Assembly (NCBI RefSeq): GCF_937123705.1
Contig: NZ_CAKZKO010000152.1
Coordinates: 1-33,821 of the forward strand
Direction: 5' to 3'
DNA: 33,821 nt
Origin: an uncultured Paraglaciecola sp.
GTDB taxonomy: Bacteria > Pseudomonadota > Gammaproteobacteria > Enterobacterales > Alteromonadaceae
Shown here: positions 31,427 through 33,821 of the stretch, one piece after another
Layout: each line of letters begins with the position of its first letter
How positions within the stretch are numbered: position 1 is the first letter of the stretch
Position numbers and translations under genes: made by a program
The notes under the pieces: model-generated
What the model saw: the letters and a program-made list of their open reading frames with translations, nothing else
Told to the model about the DNA's origin: nothing
Databases searched by the model: none

Positions 31427-31504
31427 CATATTACAGCATCATATTTTAATATTATCAATACATAAGTCGATACTTTAATGCCTGTTGAAGTCCTCAGCCC
31501 AATA

Positions 31505-31528
31505 AAAACCTTCACATGTGAAAGTTTT
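31505..31528. promoter_or_regulatory. palindrome copy 4, parS-like with one change
   Basis: CCTTCACATGTGAAAG (31509-31524) differs from the other cores by one base in the left arm. A and T runs extend it on both sides. The GTG start of the 31518 reading frame lies inside it. Confidence 0.65.
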
Positions 31529-31781
31529 ACAAAATGAACTCTGGTTCAATGATAACTTTAACATTGGCACCCAGGAGCGCAGTAGTGACCTTGATAAATA
31601 CAGTGCAAAAAAAGAGGCTGAAAGAAATTTAGAAAAATCTAAAAAAGATTATGAGCTTACAAAAAACAAAAGCTATGTAAAAATACTTGAAGATTGCTAT
31701 ATCAAGGATATGGATAAATTAATGATGACTTATAAAGCTCTTGCAGATATAGATCCTCAATTAATGAATGAGCTTGATTAA
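31518..31781 (+). CDS. hypothetical helical protein, probably 5'-truncated
   Basis: The 87-residue frame starts with GTG inside palindrome copy 4 and has no ribosome binding site. The sequence is highly charged and helical (SAKKEAERNLEKSKKDYEL, then ILEDCYIKDMDKLMMTYKAL). A stop lies just upstream of the GTG, so the natural start is probably lost. It ends 3 bases after the frame of the DUF4942-like remnant opens, and the two may once have formed one gene (one added base would join them). Confidence 0.35.
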   Translation: MKVLQNELWFNDNFNIGTQERSSDLDKYSAKKEAERNLEKSKKDYELTKNKSYVKILEDCYIKDMDKLMMTYKALADIDPQLMNELD

Positions 31782-32138
31782 AGCTTGAAAATGTTAAATC
31801 AGCTTTAAGACTAAAGGTAAGCAGCTTAAAAGATGTGTATTGGCATGAGCTTATTAATAAGCTATCAGCGATAACAAGTAAGCTAGCATCATCAAGTCGT
31901 AAGGCACTTTTAGATAAGCTATTCTCAAGAACCCATGTAGACTTCACCGCTGAAAATGCACATGCAATAGTTATTTGGGTAATAAAAAATGCTAACGCCT
32001 ACTTCGATTCGCAACTAATTGAACTAGTAGAAACAATGACTGAAAAAGCCAATGTTGTTAATTACAAATCTAATGCTGACAGTTTTTTTTGAAGAAATCC
32101 GCAACTGCATACCAGTGTACATAGAAAAATACAGATAA
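31778..32138 (+). pseudogene. DUF4942-like fragment, frameshifted
   Basis: The frame from 31778 reads LKLENVKSALRLKVSSLKDV, then YWHELINKLSAITSK, SRKALLDKLFSRTHVDFTAE, NAHAIVIWVIKN and NVVNYKSN. This is the W/helix/F-T-x-EN/YKSN order of DUF4942 proteins seen on plasmids and phages. It breaks off at a run of eight T (32083-32090) that ends in TGA; with one T fewer it would read on for 15 residues to a TAA at 32136-32138. There is no start codon until ATG 31835. Most likely a decaying gene. Confidence 0.5.
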
Positions 32139-32244
32139 CTTTTAGCGTTAAAAAATATCATCAACACTGTATTACATGGACGCATTAGTGCCATGTATAA
32201 CTCGTGCTAAGATTACATAATACAAAACCAATCATAGCTCTAAT

Positions 32245-32532
32245 ATGAACTCAACATATAGCAAAACTAAAACAAGCCTCTATCGAAGATTGTACATTTG
32301 TTACTTAATTGACTCGGGAATTAATACAGTTCCTTCGCTCTTAGAGGTAACAGAAATGCCCAGGCGAACACTCCAAGACGCAATAGCTGCGTTAGCTGAG
32401 ATGGATATAAAATGCACCGCTTATGGGGGGACAATAAATAGAAGTTACACAATAAGTTGCTGGGGGCCAATTAGAAAACAATATGTAAAAGAGAACTTGC
32501 AGCACATTAAAGGCGTGTTAGGATGTAGTTAA
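32245..32532 (+). CDS. winged helix-turn-helix regulator (HTH_43-like)
   Basis: The 95-residue protein matches the HTH_43 pattern: LYRRLYICYLIDSGINTVPS, then MPRRTLQDAIAALAEMDI (recognition helix), a beta-wing and SCWGPIRKQYV. It is related in form to the gene after parB but is a separate copy with little identity. ATG 32245 has no clear ribosome binding site. It stands alone in the decayed cargo region, so its target is unknown. Confidence 0.75.
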   Translation: MNSTYSKTKTSLYRRLYICYLIDSGINTVPSLLEVTEMPRRTLQDAIAALAEMDIKCTAYGGTINRSYTISCWGPIRKQYVKENLQHIKGVLGCS

Positions 32533-32611
32533 ACCAGATGAAGGATCAAGTTTTTACTAACTTGTCTTGGATCAGGTTTATACTAACTTAATTACTAGTA
32601 GGTTACTCATT

Positions 32612-32941
32612 ATGAAAATGAAAGAAGCAAACTTCGCATATGCTACAGCTATTCAGACAGGGCATGATGCTCCTTTAATAAGTGATTTTATTGGCGGTAT
32701 TGAGTTGCTAGCTGTTTATATTAATCAGCGGCTTCAAATGGGGTTACCGCTGAACAATTCTGATATGGAAATGAAAGAGGCAATAGAGTATTTATATTTT
32801 CACGAGCGCAAAGTGAAAAAGCTAATTTCTGAATACTCAAAACGCAAAGAGTGCAACGATACTAGTGAGGAAAATATAGGGTTGTATGATGAATTTATAC
32901 AATCATTAGAGCGCTGCCTAAAATTAGATACCCACAAATAG
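32612..32941 (+). CDS. hypothetical helical protein
   Basis: The protein has 109 residues from ATG 32612; the frame is open to a TTG at 32567, but the ATG start gives a more natural N-terminus. It is helical and soluble (FIGGIELLAVYINQRLQMG, MEMKEAIEYLYFHERKVKKL), without known motifs. It is 45 bp upstream of the DUF2235 gene and could be its partner or immunity protein; there is no direct evidence. Confidence 0.5.
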   Translation: MKMKEANFAYATAIQTGHDAPLISDFIGGIELLAVYINQRLQMGLPLNNSDMEMKEAIEYLYFHERKVKKLISEYSKRKECNDTSEENIGLYDEFIQSLERCLKLDTHK

Positions 32942-32986
32942 GGCCCTTATAGTATATTCAAAACGAGCGCATCATCAGGAGTGAAA

Positions 32987-33821
32987 ATGGAAATTGCACT
33001 AGGTATTATGATTGTAATAATAGCCGGTTTGATATTTGCGTTAAATAAAGCTAATGAAATTAGAAAAACAGATGCAGAAACATTACTCGCATTGAATTAT
33101 GTTGAGTTTGAATGTTTACAAATTCTAGTTGCTAATGGTGGCGTGGCTAACAAAGGTAAATTCAAACCATATCAGTACAAAACACTTAATGATCTAGCAG
33201 AAACTTATGATGTTTTAATTGACTCTGATGGCAATGTCACTAACGTCGTTCATCTTAAACGAATTCTTAAGAACGATCCCGATAATCAAATCGTAACCTA
33301 TCACCGTGGTATTGGAAATGACAATGAGAACAGTCGTATTAAAAAGGTTTTGAAAGGCGCTACAGGAGCAGATATTGACGATATTATTACAAATGCTTAC
33401 GCCAAGTTTGTTCAAAACTGGCATAAAGGCGATTTGGTTTATATTTTTGGATTTAGTCGTGGTGCTGCAACAGCAAGGCTATTAGCCGCTAAAATTAATC
33501 GCGAGGGTATTCCACATGAATTGAAAATTCATTTCAAATCAAGTGTCAATAAAGAAACCAAGGTTGTAGAACAGCGGGTTGAAAAATATGAGGTCACCAG
33601 TAAAAAGAGTCCATTTAAAGTTGATGTAGAATTTTTAGGTGTATGGGACACTGTTGCCGCCTTGGGGGCATGGACCAATTTCATGAAATTTTTAGGCATA
33701 AACAAAAAGAATATCTTTCAAGATTTTCATATTGCTACGAATATTAAAAAAGCCGTGCATCTTGTTGCAATTGATGAAACCAGATCTATTTTTTCTGCTG
33801 CTCTTATGAATCATAAAGAAG
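32987..33821 (+). CDS. DUF2235 (Tle1-like) alpha/beta-hydrolase with membrane anchor, cut by window edge
   Basis: ATG 32987 has AGGAG at a 5-base spacing, and the frame stays open to the end of the window (278 codons). An N-terminal membrane segment (LGIMIVIIAGLIFALN) is followed by a DUF2235 domain: DGNVTNVVHL near 81-90, YHRGIG (105-110), nucleophile GFSRGA with S157, and GVWDT with D220. DUF2235 includes the type VI secretion phospholipase Tle1 and related lipases. The catalytic His would lie beyond the window. No other type VI secretion gene is seen here. Confidence 0.85.
   Translation, partial: MEIALGIMIVIIAGLIFALNKANEIRKTDAETLLALNYVEFECLQILVANGGVANKGKFKPYQYKTLNDLAETYDVLIDSDGNVTNVVHLKRILKNDPDNQIVTYHRGIGNDNENSRIKKVLKGATGADIDDIITNAYAKFVQNWHKGDLVYIFGFSRGAATARLLAAKINREGIPHELKIHFKSSVNKETKVVEQRVEKYEVTSKKSPFKVDVEFLGVWDTVAALGAWTNFMKFLGINKKNIFQDFHIATNIKKAVHLVAIDETRSIFSAALMNHKE

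Noticed and set aside
1..33821. tRNA or rRNA genes
   Set aside because: I saw no cloverleaf with a TTCGA-type T-loop and no conserved rRNA stretch on either strand; a short scan by eye cannot fully exclude a tRNA.

Overview
This window looks like part of a conjugative plasmid (or a closely related integrative element) from a moderately AT-rich marine gammaproteobacterium. Pseudoalteromonas, Shewanella or Vibrio relatives are the best guess. That guess rests on protein style and codon use only, since no chromosomal marker is present. Two unfinished genes at the edges (C-terminus at 2-136, N-terminus at 32987-33821) show that the element continues on both sides.

Layout. 1-4.3 kb: accessory DNA, with a small secreted protein, a fused nuclease-methyltransferase-specificity enzyme (single-chain restriction-modification) and a complete IS5-family insertion sequence. 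4.4-12.2 kb: an SF1 helicase and the F-type mating-pair genes traF-traH-traG, closed by a bidirectional terminator. 12.2-16.2 kb: a convergent membrane protein, seven 26-bp tandem repeats, then a control module of a Ner-like regulator, a lytic transglycosylase, a FlhD-like protein with two FlhD units in one chain, and a FlhC-like protein, with an H-NS-like protein convergent to it. From memory this set resembles the SetCD/AcaCD master-activator loci of SXT elements and IncC plasmids. 16.2-20.1 kb: an actin-type partition operon (parM, parR) with an 11-bp-periodic centromere candidate, a putative oriT, mobI, a small membrane protein and an IncA/C-type repA. 20.1-21.0 kb: an iteron origin with 14 iterons, three long repeat blocks and a consensus DnaA box. 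21.5-27 kb: a plus-strand series of mostly membrane or envelope genes (transglutaminase-like, membrane-anchored PD-(D/E)XK-like protein, three unknowns, S49 peptidase, DsbA-like, HU). 27.1-30.4 kb: secreted endonuclease I, parA, parB and a winged-helix gene. 30.4-32.2 kb: decayed cargo (RES toxin fragment, DUF4942-like fragment) and tiny genes. The window ends in a membrane-anchored DUF2235 (Tle1-like lipase) gene.

How it may work together. The FlhDC-like pair probably switches on transfer (traFHG, mobI/oriT). MobI and oriT start DNA transfer, and the transglycosylase and Tra proteins build the channel. RepA and iterons replicate the plasmid, and two separate partition systems (ParMR/parC and ParAB) keep it. 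The most distinctive non-coding signal is a 16-bp palindrome, CTTTCACATGTGAAAG, present four times over about 19 kb. It resembles a parS site with two extra central bases, and one copy is embedded in a coding sequence. I propose that these are the plasmid ParB sites.
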